A stretch of 64,000 bases of DNA from an uncultured Roseobacter sp. (GCF_947495025.1 NZ_CANLXG010000003.1:248001-312000), one strand, 5' to 3'; shown: positions 35,938-45,500, counted from the stretch's first letter. Notes: generated by a model not told the origin, from the sequence alone. Program-made: numbers and translations.

Positions 35938-37017
35938 TCAGACCGTGCGACCGGTTCCACGCCAGCCCGTCGCCTGCGGCAGCGCCGCCTCGCGGATAGC
36001 CACACTGTCGTGCACCCGTTCCGAGCTGTCGCGCAGCGAAATGCGCGGGCGGCGCGAGACGAGCCACCGGCCATGCCCGCGGAACGTGCCCAGCATGGGG
36101 ACCGTCGCATCGCGCGGGAAACGTTGTGACCACCCCGCCGGTAATGGCAGACCGCGTTTCTGCGCCTGTTCCAGCATCCACACCAGCGGAATATTTGCCA
36201 GCGGGCGCGCAGGCTCATAGCCGCCGAGCTGGCCCCCGACATCGCCGTGAGTGCCCGGAAACCACAGCTGTTCCACGCGCCCGGGATAGCCCTCGGGCGT
36301 GGTCCAGAGCACCGGAGAATAGGCCACCCGTGTTTCGTCCAGCGCCAGGGCCTGAAAACCCGCCCGCACATTGTGGCTCAGCTCGTGGCTGTGAAATGCA
36401 TGCTTTTTCTCTGAAAGGCGCCACAGCCACGGCATGTTCAGTCCCAGTGATTTGACCGTATCCCAGACCCCGATCATTTCGATCTCGGTCGCTTCATGAC
36501 AATAGGCCTTTGAAAAGGCCCCTGCCGCGTCGCTGGCCGGGTCATTCTGATAATGGCGGTACACCTCGCGGATATTACGCTCCGTCGCCTGTTCCGCACG
36601 CAGCAGTCCGACAAGATCGATAACCCCGGCGAGACTGCGCACGGCATAGGCGCCGCGGGAATAGCCAAAAAGGAAAATACTGTCGCCGGGTCGATAGCGC
36701 GAGGCAAGGTACCCGTAGGCGCGCCGGATCTGACGGTTGATACCGCGCCCCATCATCACATCGATCGCAGACCGCCAGTTGCGCCACTGCACCCCCGGCT
36801 CGTAAAACAACGAGACCTGGTGGCCCGTCTCGCGCAGAAGTTTATACGTTACACCGGCGTTGGTTTCACAGCCCGGCTCCAGCGACGACAGTGTCCCGTC
36901 AAGGATCACAACATGAACAACGGGGCCCCGGCGGGGACCAAAATCGCTGGCCGGACGCCGCCATAACCGCGCGCCCAGCCAGTCGAAAACGCCGTTATTC
37001 TGCAGCGATATCCTCAC
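35938..37017 (-). CDS. DUF2235 domain protein, copy 2
   Basis: The most plausible start is the GTG at 37017, 23 bases inside the end of the molybdoenzyme gene, giving 359 residues. Later starts are possible and a longer frame to 37146 is not supported. The protein carries ILDGTLSS near residues 38-45 and the nucleophile motif GYSRGAYAVRSLAG near 118-131. ALDETRVAYSPVLW and a LWFPGTHGDVGGQ segment, which contains the acid/histidine region, follow. The family is alpha/beta-hydrolase-like, and some members are phospholipase effectors. It differs strongly from copy 1 at 75-1196, so this is not a recent duplication. Confidence 0.85.
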   Translation of the reverse strand: MRISLQNNGVFDWLGARLWRRPASDFGPRRGPVVHVVILDGTLSSLEPGCETNAGVTYKLLRETGHQVSLFYEPGVQWRNWRSAIDVMMGRGINRQIRRAYGYLASRYRPGDSIFLFGYSRGAYAVRSLAGVIDLVGLLRAEQATERNIREVYRHYQNDPASDAAGAFSKAYCHEATEIEMIGVWDTVKSLGLNMPWLWRLSEKKHAFHSHELSHNVRAGFQALALDETRVAYSPVLWTTPEGYPGRVEQLWFPGTHGDVGGQLGGYEPARPLANIPLVWMLEQAQKRGLPLPAGWSQRFPRDATVPMLGTFRGHGRWLVSRRPRISLRDSSERVHDSVAIREAALPQATGWRGTGRTV

Positions 37018-39292
37018 TGTTGAGAAGCTCCCATACTTTGTGCGGCGTAAAGGGCATATCAGCCTGCCGCACGCCACGCGACCACAGTGCATCCTGTACG
37101 GCGTTCGCCACAGCAGCCAGGGCACCAACAGTGCCTGCCTCGCCACAGCCCTTCATCCCCATAACATTCGCGGTTGACGGTACCGGTTCGGACGTAAAGG
37201 AAATATTGGGTACGTCATCGGCACGCGGCAAGGCGTAGTCCATGAACGATGCCGTGAGCAACTGGCCGTCTTCGTCATAGACCACGTGCTCTGTAATGGC
37301 CTGGCCGATCCCCTGGACAACCCCGCCATGAACCTGACCTTTGGCCAGCATCGGATTGATAAGATTGCCAAAATCGTCGACGACGGTATAGCGGTCCACG
37401 GCAGCAACTCCTGTCTCGGGATCCACCGTTACCTCTGAAATATGGCAACCATTGGGAAAGCTGCGGGCCTCCAGCTTTGCGCGCGCAACGTGACGTAACA
37501 GATCCGCGCGCCCCTTTGCGCGGGCCATTTCAGCGACCTCCAGCATGGTGGGGGTCATGTTCGATCCCTCAGCACGGAAGCGTTCGTCGTCAAAACGGAT
37601 CTCCGGGGCCGGCACACCCATTTCATCGGCCAGAAATGCGGTAAAGGCCTCTGTCATCACCGACACCGTGGCCAGGGTAGCGTTGTTCTGCACCGTCACC
37701 GACCGGGAGCCACCGGTACCGCCGCCCTGGGAAATGCGGTCACTGTCGCCCTGCACCACCTCAATCAGATCAGCGGGAATACCCGTCTGATCCGACAGGA
37801 AGGTGGCATAGACTGTCTCGTGTCCCTGCCCCGTGCTTTGCGTGCCGACATAGATCGTCACAGTGCCATCCTCGTTAAACTCGACGCATGCGCCTTCCGC
37901 AGGATCGCCCAGAATACTTTCAATATAGTAACAGATGCCGATACCGCGCAGCAGACCCCGCGCGGCATCCGCCTGGCGCCGCGCCGCAAAGCCCGCAATA
38001 TCGGCCTCGGCCTCGGCACGCGCCTGCACCCGGCCAAAGTCGCCCACATCGTAGGTCTCGCCCGTCGCAGACTTGTAAGGGAACTGATCGGGACGGATGA
38101 AATTGATGCGGCGCAGCTCAAAGGGGTCTACCCCCAGCTCGCGTGCGGCACGGTCCATCAGGCGCTCCAGAACATAGATCGCTTCGGGCCGTCCTGCCCC
38201 GCGATAGGCGTCGACCTGCACAGTATTGGTGTAAAACCCCTCGACCTGCAGCCAGGTGGTCTGCACGTCATAGCATCCCGCCAGCACACGGCTGAAAAGC
38301 TGGGTCTGAATGGGCTGGCCGAACTGCGAGTTGTAAGCGCCCAGATTGCACTTGGTATGCACCCGGTAGGCGGTGATTTTGTTGTTCTCATCGAAGGCAA
38401 ATTCGGCCAGCGACGTCAGATCGCGCCCACCGTTGTCGCTCAGCATCGCCTCTGTCCGGTCGGACGCCCAGGCTACCGGGCGGCCCAGAACCCGCGCGGA
38501 TTGTGCGCATAGGAAATACTCCGGATAGGCAAAGGCCTTCATCCCGAACCCGCCGCCCACATCCGGGATCGTCACCCGCACCGCTTCCGGGTCCAGGTTC
38601 AGCGCTTTCGCCAGCTGCGCTTTATGGGCCCAGACGCCCTGCGCGCCCAGCGACACATGCAGCCGCGCGCCGTCCCATTCTGCATAGCACCCGCGTGGCT
38701 CCATCGCGTTGCAGATGATGCGGTTATCGTCCACATCCAGCGACACGGTGCGTGCCGCTGCCTGAAACGCCGCCTCGGTCGCGGCTTCATCGCCCATGCC
38801 CCAGTCAAAAGCGCGGTTGTGCGGTGCCTCCGGGTGGATCACTGCGTCACCGGGACCCACATCCATATGCGCGTCCAGATCATCATAATCGAGTTCGATC
38901 AGCTCAGCTGCGTCCCGTGCCTGCTCCGGTGAGTCCGCCACGATAAAGGCCACAGGCTCGCCCACGAACCGCATCCTCTCCTTCGCGAGGATCGGGCGCA
39001 GTGGCTTTGCGCCATCCGTCCCGTCTCGGTTTTTGACGACGGTGCATTGCATCGCGATGTCCATACCGGCCGCTTCGAGATCTTCAACCGTCAGGACCAG
39101 ATGCACACCATCGGCAGCACGCGCGTCTGTGACATCGAGACGCGTAATGACGCCATGCGCGACGGGTGCGCGGAAAACAAACCCGGTCAGCGCGTCCCGC
39201 GGTGCAATATCACTGACATAGCGGCCCCTGCCTGTTAGAAACCGTGTATCTTCGACCCGTATGACGGGCTGCGATCTGCCAAATTTATCCAT
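36995..39292 (-). CDS. xanthine dehydrogenase/CO dehydrogenase-type molybdopterin subunit (form II CoxL-like)
   Basis: From MDKFGRSQPVIRVEDTRFL (39292; GAAGGAG upstream) the protein has 765 residues. It has the aldehyde oxidase/xanthine dehydrogenase hammerhead domain and molybdopterin-binding domain. The active-site loop reads AYRGAGRPEA, the form II pattern; form I CO dehydrogenases have AYRCSFR. The catalytic glutamate is in MKGCGEAGTVGA near the C-terminus. Such enzymes hydroxylate aldehydes, purines or N-heterocycles. The FAD (CoxM) and iron-sulfur (CoxS) subunits normally encoded beside it are absent on both sides. The 3' end overlaps the DUF2235 start. The substrate is unknown. Confidence 0.9.
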   Translation of the reverse strand: MDKFGRSQPVIRVEDTRFLTGRGRYVSDIAPRDALTGFVFRAPVAHGVITRLDVTDARAADGVHLVLTVEDLEAAGMDIAMQCTVVKNRDGTDGAKPLRPILAKERMRFVGEPVAFIVADSPEQARDAAELIELDYDDLDAHMDVGPGDAVIHPEAPHNRAFDWGMGDEAATEAAFQAAARTVSLDVDDNRIICNAMEPRGCYAEWDGARLHVSLGAQGVWAHKAQLAKALNLDPEAVRVTIPDVGGGFGMKAFAYPEYFLCAQSARVLGRPVAWASDRTEAMLSDNGGRDLTSLAEFAFDENNKITAYRVHTKCNLGAYNSQFGQPIQTQLFSRVLAGCYDVQTTWLQVEGFYTNTVQVDAYRGAGRPEAIYVLERLMDRAARELGVDPFELRRINFIRPDQFPYKSATGETYDVGDFGRVQARAEAEADIAGFAARRQADAARGLLRGIGICYYIESILGDPAEGACVEFNEDGTVTIYVGTQSTGQGHETVYATFLSDQTGIPADLIEVVQGDSDRISQGGGTGGSRSVTVQNNATLATVSVMTEAFTAFLADEMGVPAPEIRFDDERFRAEGSNMTPTMLEVAEMARAKGRADLLRHVARAKLEARSFPNGCHISEVTVDPETGVAAVDRYTVVDDFGNLINPMLAKGQVHGGVVQGIGQAITEHVVYDEDGQLLTASFMDYALPRADDVPNISFTSEPVPSTANVMGMKGCGEAGTVGALAAVANAVQDALWSRGVRQADMPFTPHKVWELLNSEDIAAE

Positions 39293-39351
39293 AGGAAGGC
39301 TCCTTCGGGCGCTGGTCTGCGGGTGCGGATACCGCATGGGTACGCCGGTGT

Positions 39352-40251
39352 TCAGGTGGCGGGCGGTGTCCCGCCATCACGCTTCATATAGTCAAGAAGC
39401 CAGCCACGGAAAGCCCTGGCGGCCGGTCTCAGCGCACTGCGGTCCGCGCAGACCAGAAAATACTGGTCAGTGCCCGGGATTTCGACGTTTCCGGCACAGG
39501 GTATCAGTCCAGACTGCGCGACCACCAGATCGCTGGCAGGGGCACGTGCAAGCATGACGCCCACCCCCTGCGCGGCCATGGCGGATGCCATAACAGTACT
39601 GTCCGCATGCACAATTCGCAGCGGTGCCAGCGGCTGGCCCAGCGCGTGCATCACATGCCGCCAGCCAGACCGGTGCGTCGCCACTTCGATCAGGGGATGC
39701 CGGCTGAGCTCTGCCGGTGCCGTGATCTGCGCGGCCAGTGCCGGGGCTGCCACGGGACACAGTGTTTCACCCATCAGCGGATCATAGTCGCGCCCGAACT
39801 GCCCCGGCGTGCCAAAGACAATCTGCAGATCACTGTATCCGCCGTCAAAATCAGAGGCTGCATTGCCGGTGTTCAGCGTCAGCCGCACCCGTGGGAAAGC
39901 CGTCTGAAAATCCTTCAGCCCGCCCGCCAGCACCCCGTGGGCAAAGAGCAGGACGGAGCGCACAAAGACAGGCTGTTCCGCACCGCTGCCGAAAATACCC
40001 TCGGTCGCCTCTTCCAGCAGGCCCAGCGACTGCTGGACAGTCGGCAGATAGGACCGCCCCAGATCTGTCAGCGTGACCGAATGCGCGCCCCGCTCAAAGA
40101 GCGGCGCGCCCAGTTTGTCCTCCAGCGCTCTGATCTGCTGGCTGACGGCAGCCGCGGACAGGTTCAGCTGGCTGGCCGCCCGGGCAAAACTCTCGGTGCG
40201 CGCAGCCGCCTCGAAGACGCGCAGCCAGTTCAGGGAGGGAACACGGGACAT
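39352..40251 (-). CDS. LysR-type regulator, GcvA-like
   Basis: The preferred start is MSRVPSLNWLRVFEAAART (40251), giving 299 residues; a longer frame begins at 40287. The N-terminus with LNWLRVFEAAARTESFARAASQLNLSAAAVSQQIRALE is the hallmark of the GcvA branch. The substrate-binding domain follows. It lies upstream of the CoxL-like gene on the same strand and divergent from the dioxygenase gene, and may control either or both. A perfect T-N11-A palindrome sits 11 bases upstream of the start. Confidence 0.9.
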   Translation of the reverse strand: MSRVPSLNWLRVFEAAARTESFARAASQLNLSAAAVSQQIRALEDKLGAPLFERGAHSVTLTDLGRSYLPTVQQSLGLLEEATEGIFGSGAEQPVFVRSVLLFAHGVLAGGLKDFQTAFPRVRLTLNTGNAASDFDGGYSDLQIVFGTPGQFGRDYDPLMGETLCPVAAPALAAQITAPAELSRHPLIEVATHRSGWRHVMHALGQPLAPLRIVHADSTVMASAMAAQGVGVMLARAPASDLVVAQSGLIPCAGNVEIPGTDQYFLVCADRSALRPAARAFRGWLLDYMKRDGGTPPAT

Positions 40252-40261
40252 GAGCGGAGGA

Positions 40262-40274
40262 TAAGTTAAACTTA
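40262..40274. promoter_or_regulatory. LysR-type palindrome between the GcvA-like regulator and the oxygenase pair
   Basis: TAAGTTAAACTTA is a perfect inverted repeat of 6-base arms around a central A and matches the T-N11-A form bound by LysR regulators. It starts 11 bases upstream of the regulator ATG and lies 79 bases upstream of the dioxygenase start. Autorepression with divergent activation would fit. Confidence 0.6.
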
Positions 40275-40353
40275 GCCTCAGAGGCAAGAGCCACCGTGCT
40301 GCATTCCCGCAAACCGGTGCGATGCTGCGGCAACGTCACAAAGGAGACCAGAG

Positions 40354-41232
40354 ATGCCCCAGCCCCTCCCGCTTGCAAACGGTCGCCTGAGTGCGGCCCA
40401 GTCCGACCAATACCGCGCGGACGGGTACCTTTTTCCCCTGCCGGTCATGCCCGCCCACGACGCGCAGGCCCTGCGGGCCGAACTGGAAGCGCTTGAGGCC
40501 GAATGGCTCGACAGCGATCTGCCCCTGCCCTTCGGCACCTACAAACGGGTCAACGCGCATTGTGTCATGCCACTGGCCTGGCGCATCGGTCACGACCGGC
40601 GCATCCTCGATGTGGTCGAGGGCGTGCTGGGGCCCGACATCATGGTCTATTCCGTGGAGTTTTTCATCAAGGAGCCCAATACAAGGCACATCGTTTCCAT
40701 GCACCAGGACCTGACCTACTGGGGTCTGGGAGAGATCGACGGGCTCGTGACGGCCTGGCTCGCGCTGTCACCCGCCACGCCCGCCTCGGGCTGTATGGAC
40801 TTCGTGCGGGGCAGCCACAAAAACCCGATCCTGCCCCATGACGATACCTTTTCCGAGGATAATCTGCTGTCTCGCGGCCAGGAAGTGCGCGTGGATGTAG
40901 CGGAAGCCGACAAGGTTCCCATCGAAATTCACCCAGGTCAGATCTCCCTGCACCACGGGCTGATGATCCACGGCTCGGGGCCCAACACCACCGACGACCG
41001 CCGTATCGCTGCTGTTGTGCGCTATTGCACCCCGGCGATTAAACAACAGGTGGGTGCGCGCGACTACGCGGTTCTGGCGCGGGGCCAGGACCGTTTCGGA
41101 CATTTTGAGGGGTTTGAGGCCCCGCAGGCCCCCTTTACGCCCACAGCCCTTGCCACCTACGATGAGATCCGGCGCGCCCAGGCCGCGACAATGATGAGGG
41201 GCGCGGAAAAAGAGGGAGGGCTTTACGCGTGA
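40354..41232 (+). CDS. Fe(II)/2-oxoglutarate oxygenase of the phytanoyl-CoA dioxygenase family (PhnY/TmpA-like)
   Basis: The 292-residue protein carries the facial-triad motif HQD (in VSMHQDLTYWGLGE, about residues 117-119) and a distal histidine with the 2-oxoglutarate-binding arginine in HGSGPNTTDDRRIAAVVRY. Phytanoyl-CoA dioxygenase-family enzymes hydroxylate unactivated carbons. Overlap with an HD-domain oxygenase gene is the signature of phosphonate catabolism. PhnY or TmpA hydroxylates the carbon next to phosphorus, and PhnZ or TmpB then cleaves the C-P bond. TmpA/TmpB was described in the roseobacter Leisingera caerulea for 2-trimethylaminoethylphosphonate. The family is sure, and the phosphonate role is a strong inference from pairing. 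Confidence 0.82.
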   Translation: MPQPLPLANGRLSAAQSDQYRADGYLFPLPVMPAHDAQALRAELEALEAEWLDSDLPLPFGTYKRVNAHCVMPLAWRIGHDRRILDVVEGVLGPDIMVYSVEFFIKEPNTRHIVSMHQDLTYWGLGEIDGLVTAWLALSPATPASGCMDFVRGSHKNPILPHDDTFSEDNLLSRGQEVRVDVAEADKVPIEIHPGQISLHHGLMIHGSGPNTTDDRRIAAVVRYCTPAIKQQVGARDYAVLARGQDRFGHFEGFEAPQAPFTPTALATYDEIRRAQAATMMRGAEKEGGLYA

Positions 41233-41828
41233 TGGACAAGGTCAGCTTTACACAGATGAAGGACGGCACCGCCGAGGATTATGCCTTCCTCACAAAACAC
41301 GAGACCGAATACACCCTTGGCACGGCCGACCGGCTGCTGCAGGCGATGGTGAGCCTGGATGAAGGCCTCTCGGGCTATCAGGTCACGCGGCTGGGCCACT
41401 CGCTGCAGTCAGCCACCCGTGCGGAACGCGACGGTGCAGACATCGACTGGATCGTTTCCGCGCTGCTGCACGACATCGGCGATATCTATGCGCCCTATAA
41501 TCACGACGAATATGCGGCAACGATCCTGCGGCCTTTTGTGCGCGAACAATGTACCTGGGTGGTGGAAAAACACGGCGATTTTCAGATGGTCTATTACGGC
41601 CATCATGTGGGCGCTGACCCGCACAAACGCGACAGGTATAAAGGGCACGCCTATTTCGACGATTGTGCGACCTTCTGCGAGCGCTGGGACCAGGCGAGTT
41701 TCGATCCGGACTATGAGACGCTGCCGCTGGATCATTTCGCGCCAATGGTGCGCACAGTTTTTGCCCGGACGCCCTACGACCCGGAAGTAATCCGCGCGGG
41801 CGCGCGGGAGCCTCTTGTCGCAGGCTGA
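41229..41828 (+). CDS. HD-domain mixed-valence diiron oxygenase-like protein (PhnZ/TmpB-like)
   Basis: This is a 199-residue product. Translation starts at GTG 41229 or ATG 41232, inside or touching the stop of the dioxygenase gene. HD-superfamily ligands are visible as H in RLGHSLQSA, HD in SALLHDIGD, HH in YYGHHVGADPHKRD and D in a late WDQASFDPDYETLPLDHF segment. The last two phrases resemble PhnZ, which oxidatively cleaves 1-hydroxyphosphonates to a carboxylate and phosphate. The local sequence before the first histidine differs from what I recall of the PhnZ tyrosine/glutamate gate, so the substrate may differ. Glycine betaine or glycine would be the carbon product under the TmpB or PhnZ model. 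Confidence 0.75.
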   Translation: MMDKVSFTQMKDGTAEDYAFLTKHETEYTLGTADRLLQAMVSLDEGLSGYQVTRLGHSLQSATRAERDGADIDWIVSALLHDIGDIYAPYNHDEYAATILRPFVREQCTWVVEKHGDFQMVYYGHHVGADPHKRDRYKGHAYFDDCATFCERWDQASFDPDYETLPLDHFAPMVRTVFARTPYDPEVIRAGAREPLVAG

Positions 41829-41999
41829 ATACCGGCCGAGCAGTACGAAGCGGCCGACCGCCCATCGAGGCCGGACGGCCACTGCCCGGCTGCGCCGTGC
41901 GTACACCACACCGAAAGTCGGCGCAAACTTTGCGCGTGACCTTTTCCTTCGCCCCTCCTTCCGCTAGATGATCGCGCAACGCGGACAAAGGATACCGTC

Positions 42000-44900
42000 A
42001 TGGCGCTCAACAAGACATTTGATGCAAAAGAAGCCGAAGCACGGCTCTATGCTGCCTGGGAAAAAGCCGGGGCTTTTGACGCCGGGGCCAATGCCTCGCG
42101 CGATGAGACCTTCTCCATCATGATCCCGCCACCCAATGTGACTGGTTCCCTGCACATGGGACACGCGTTCAACAACACTCTGCAGGACATCCTGATCCGC
42201 TGGCACCGGATGCGTGGATTCGACACGCTCTGGCAGCCCGGCACAGACCACGCAGGGATCGCAACGCAGATGGTCACAGAGCGGGAAATGGCAGCAAACG
42301 GTGAGCCGACACGACGCGAAATGGGACGGGAGAAGTTCCTCGAACGGGTCTGGGAGCAAAAGGTAAAATCACGCGGCACCATCATCGGTCAGCTGAAACG
42401 CCTGGGCGCGTCGTGTGACTGGTCGCGCGAGGCCTTTACCATGGGCGGCGCCCCAGGCGATCCGGAGGCCGGCACCGGCGCGCCTAATTTCCACGATGCG
42501 GTGATCAGGGTCTTTGTTGATATGTACAACAAGGGGCTGATCTATCGTGGCAAGCGCCTGGTCAACTGGGACCCGCATTTTGAGACCGCGATCTCGGATC
42601 TTGAGGTCGAGAACATCGAAGTCGACGGTCACATGTGGCATTTCAAGTACCCCCTGGCGGGCGGTGAGACATATGAGTATTTGGAGAAGGGTGAAGATGG
42701 AGAGGTGCTCTTCCGCGAGGAGCGCGACTATATTTCCATAGCCACCACGCGGCCGGAAACCATGCTGGGGGATGGTGCAGTTGCGGTTCATCCATCAGAT
42801 GAGCGTTATGCGCCAATTATCGGAAAGCTTTGTGAAATTCCGGTTGGCCCAAAAGAACACCGTCGCCTGATCCCGATCATCACCGATGACTATCCTGACC
42901 CGGACTTCGGTTCCGGCGCGGTCAAGATCACCGGCGCGCATGACTTCAACGACTATGAAGTCGCAAAGCGCGGTGGCATCCCCATGTACCGCCTGATGGA
43001 CACTAAGGGGGCAATGCGCGCCGACGGGGCCACATATGCAGAGGCCGCCGGCATCGCCATGACCGTGGCTCAGGGCAGTCAGACCCTGTCGGAAGCTGAA
43101 GCCGATGCGGTGAACCTCGTCCCCGACGAGCTGCGCGGGCTGGACCGGTTTGAAGCGCGCAAACGCGTGGTAGAGCAGATCACAGATGAGGGGCTGGCCG
43201 TCATGCAGACACAGCCGGTCATTGACCCCGAAGACGGCCAGGAAAGCAGCAGGTTGGTGCCGCTGGTCGAGTCGAAGAAAATCATGCAACCCTTTGGGGA
43301 CCGGTCGAAAGTTGTGATCGAGCCGATGCTGACGGATCAGTGGTTTGTGGACACAGCACAGATCGTGCAGCCAGCGATTGATGCGGTGCGCAAGGGCGAT
43401 GTGGCGATCCACCCCGAGCAGGACAAAAAGGTCTATTTCAACTGGCTGGAGAACATCGAGCCGTGGTGTATTTCACGGCAATTGTGGTGGGGGCATCAGA
43501 TCCCGGTTTGGTATGGTGCGCCCAAAGGCACTGATAACACTCCACGTAGTCTCGAGCTCAAGGAAAATGTACCGTTTTGCGCTGCGAACGAGCGCGAGGT
43601 TCTAAAAATGGCAACTGACTACTACGGCGAAGACTGTGTCATCGCACAAGATGCCCGGGAGTACACGGAAAAGCTGGCCACGGAAACCCGTCCCATACTG
43701 GTTCGCGATCCCGACGTGCTCGACACCTGGTTCTCGTCTGGCCTCTGGCCCATCGGTACGCTCGGCTGGACCGGTGACGCCGATCAGGACGCCCAGAACG
43801 ATGCGCTGCAGAAGTACTTCCCCACGTCTACGCTGATCACCGGGTTCGACATCATCTTCTTCTGGGTCGCCCGGATGATGATGATGCAATACGCCGTGGT
43901 GGGCCAGAAACCCTTCGACACCGTTTACGTGCACGCCCTCGTGCGCGACGAGAAGGGCAAGAAGATGTCCAAATCGCTGGGCAATGTGCTCGACCCGCTC
44001 GATATGATCGACGAATACGGCGCGGATGCGGTGCGCTTTACGCTTACCGCCATGGCGGCCATGGGGCGCGACCTTAAGCTCAGCACGCAACGTATTGCGG
44101 GATATCGGAATTTCGGCACAAAACTGTGGAACGCCTGCCGTTTCGCCGAAATGAACGAGGTATTCGCCCACCGCGCGGCGCGCACCGACATCATTCCTAC
44201 GTCATACCGTCCCGGTGCCAACGTGACACAGTCGGTGAACAAGTGGATTATCGGCGAAACGGCCAAAGTACGCGAAGAGATCGACACAGCACTGGAAAAC
44301 TACCGTTTCAATGATGCCGCGAACGCCGCTTATGCCTTTGTCTGGGGCAAAGTCTGCGACTGGTATCTGGAGCTGTCCAAGCCGCTTCTTCAGGATGCGG
44401 ATAATACTGAATTTGCCGAAGAAACCCGCGAGACGATGGCATGGGTGCTGGATCAGTGCATGATCCTGCTGCATCCGGTGATGCCGTTTATCACCGAAGA
44501 GCTCTGGGCAGCCACGGGCACGCGCGACCGCATGCTGGTACATGCGGAATGGCCCGCCTATACCTCCGCCGAACTGGTTGATGCCGACGCTGATCGTGAA
44601 ATGAACTGGGTGGTTTCTCTGATTGAGGCCATTCGCTCAGCCCGGGCTCAGATGCATGTGCCAGCGGGCCTCTATGTCCCGCTGATCGTGACGGAAATCG
44701 ACGCAGCAGGTCAGGCAGCATGGGCGCGCAACGAGGTGATGATCAAGCGCCTGGCACGTGTTGAGGCGCTGGAGGAGGCAGACAGTTTTCCAAAGGGAAC
44801 TGTTTCGCTGGCGGTGGCTGGCGCTTCTTTTGGTCTGCCGCTTGCTGATATCATTGATATTGCAGAAGAAAAGTCGCGGCTTGAGAAGTCTCTGGGCAAA

Positions 44901-45065
44901 CTGGCAAAGGAACTGGGCGGTCTTCGGGGCCGCCTCAACAACCCGAAATTCGCAGAATCTGCCCCGGCGGATGTTGTTGAGGAGACCCGTGCCAACCTTG
45001 CGCTCCGCGAGGAAGAAGAAGCCCGTCTGAACGAGGCACTCGCCCGGCTGGCCGAACTGGGGTAA
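42000..45065 (+). CDS. valS: valyl-tRNA synthetase
   Basis: This is a 1021-residue class I aminoacyl-tRNA synthetase. The HIGH motif appears as HMGH at residues 52-55 within [15 protein letters not shown]. The KMSKS loop reads [14 protein letters not shown] near residue 655. An editing domain lies between them, and the C-terminus (about 945-1021) is a coiled coil rich in glutamate and arginine, as in ValRS. The enzyme attaches valine to tRNA-Val and hydrolyses mischarged threonine. Compared with shorter bacterial forms it carries additional segments in the connective region, a feature seen in other alphaproteobacteria. It is followed by a DUF1992 gene after nine bases. Confidence 0.97.
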   Translation: MALNKTFDAKEAEARLYAAWEKAGAFDAGANASRDETFSIMIPPPNVTGSLHMGHAFNNTLQDILIRWHRMRGFDTLWQPGTDHAGIATQMVTEREMAANGEPTRREMGREKFLERVWEQKVKSRGTIIGQLKRLGASCDWSREAFTMGGAPGDPEAGTGAPNFHDAVIRVFVDMYNKGLIYRGKRLVNWDPHFETAISDLEVENIEVDGHMWHFKYPLAGGETYEYLEKGEDGEVLFREERDYISIATTRPETMLGDGAVAVHPSDERYAPIIGKLCEIPVGPKEHRRLIPIITDDYPDPDFGSGAVKITGAHDFNDYEVAKRGGIPMYRLMDTKGAMRADGATYAEAAGIAMTVAQGSQTLSEAEADAVNLVPDELRGLDRFEARKRVVEQITDEGLAVMQTQPVIDPEDGQESSRLVPLVESKKIMQPFGDRSKVVIEPMLTDQWFVDTAQIVQPAIDAVRKGDVAIHPEQDKKVYFNWLENIEPWCISRQLWWGHQIPVWYGAPKGTDNTPRSLELKENVPFCAANEREVLKMATDYYGEDCVIAQDAREYTEKLATETRPILVRDPDVLDTWFSSGLWPIGTLGWTGDADQDAQNDALQKYFPTSTLITGFDIIFFWVARMMMMQYAVVGQKPFDTVYVHALVRDEKGKKMSKSLGNVLDPLDMIDEYGADAVRFTLTAMAAMGRDLKLSTQRIAGYRNFGTKLWNACRFAEMNEVFAHRAARTDIIPTSYRPGANVTQSVNKWIIGETAKVREEIDTALENYRFNDAANAAYAFVWGKVCDWYLELSKPLLQDADNTEFAEETRETMAWVLDQCMILLHPVMPFITEELWAATGTRDRMLVHAEWPAYTSAELVDADADREMNWVVSLIEAIRSARAQMHVPAGLYVPLIVTEIDAAGQAAWARNEVMIKRLARVEALEEADSFPKGTVSLAVAGASFGLPLADIIDIAEEKSRLEKSLGKLAKELGGLRGRLNNPKFAESAPADVVEETRANLALREEEEARLNEALARLAELG

Positions 45066-45074
45066 ACTGCGTTT

Positions 45075-45404
45075 ATGCGCAGTTTTCGCTCACTCATCGA
45101 ACGCCAGATCGCCAAAGCGCGTGCCGAGGGTAAGCTGTCCGGCCTTGAGGGCGAAGGGAAACCGCTGCCTGATCGCCGCATAGCAACGGGTGAAGAAGCT
45201 GCTGTTTCGGCTGGCATGAGGATCATGGCCGAAGCAGGCGTGTTACCTGAAGAGTTCACTCTTAAAAAACAGCTCGACCTCGCGCGCACCGACTACGCCG
45301 CCTGTACCGATGCAGGAACACGCAAAGAACTGATGCGTCGCATATCCGACCTTGAGCTGCGCTACGGCATAGCGCGGGAAGCACGGCAGAAGTTTATGTC
45401 CTGA
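45075..45404 (+). CDS. DUF1992 (DnaJ-homologue subfamily C member 28-like) protein
   Basis: The product has 109 residues. It begins MRSFRSLIERQIAKARAEGK and continues with LSGLEGEGKPLPDR, the conserved N-terminal signature of DUF1992. A helical C-terminal part contains FTLKKQLDLARTDY. Eukaryotic relatives are fused to J-domains; the bacterial protein is free-standing and of unknown role. It starts nine bases after valS, so it is probably cotranscribed. Confidence 0.88.
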   Translation: MRSFRSLIERQIAKARAEGKLSGLEGEGKPLPDRRIATGEEAAVSAGMRIMAEAGVLPEEFTLKKQLDLARTDYAACTDAGTRKELMRRISDLELRYGIAREARQKFMS

Positions 45405-45416
45405 TCCGCCTGATAA

Positions 45417-45490
45417 TTTGCAAACAGCAGATCTGGTATTTGCAAACACCTCGAAGGGTTTTGCAAACAGGGGCAATTGATTTTGCAAAC
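45417..45490. repeat. four direct repeats of TTTGCAAAC spaced two helical turns apart
   Basis: Identical 9-base units lie at 45417-45425, 45439-45447, 45460-45468 and 45482-45490, giving spacings of 22, 21 and 22 bases. The core TTTGCAAA is itself palindromic. The array fills the gap between two convergent genes. The core resembles the reported binding motif of ScfR/RamB-family acyl-CoA regulators such as PccR. It contains no gene and is too short to be a CRISPR. Confidence 0.9.
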
Positions 45491-45500
45491 TGTCCGACAG

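Noticed and set aside
45417..45490. CRISPR array made of TTTGCAAAC repeats
   Set aside because: The repeats are only nine bases with spacers of 12-13 bases, far shorter than CRISPR repeats and spacers, and no cas genes are present.
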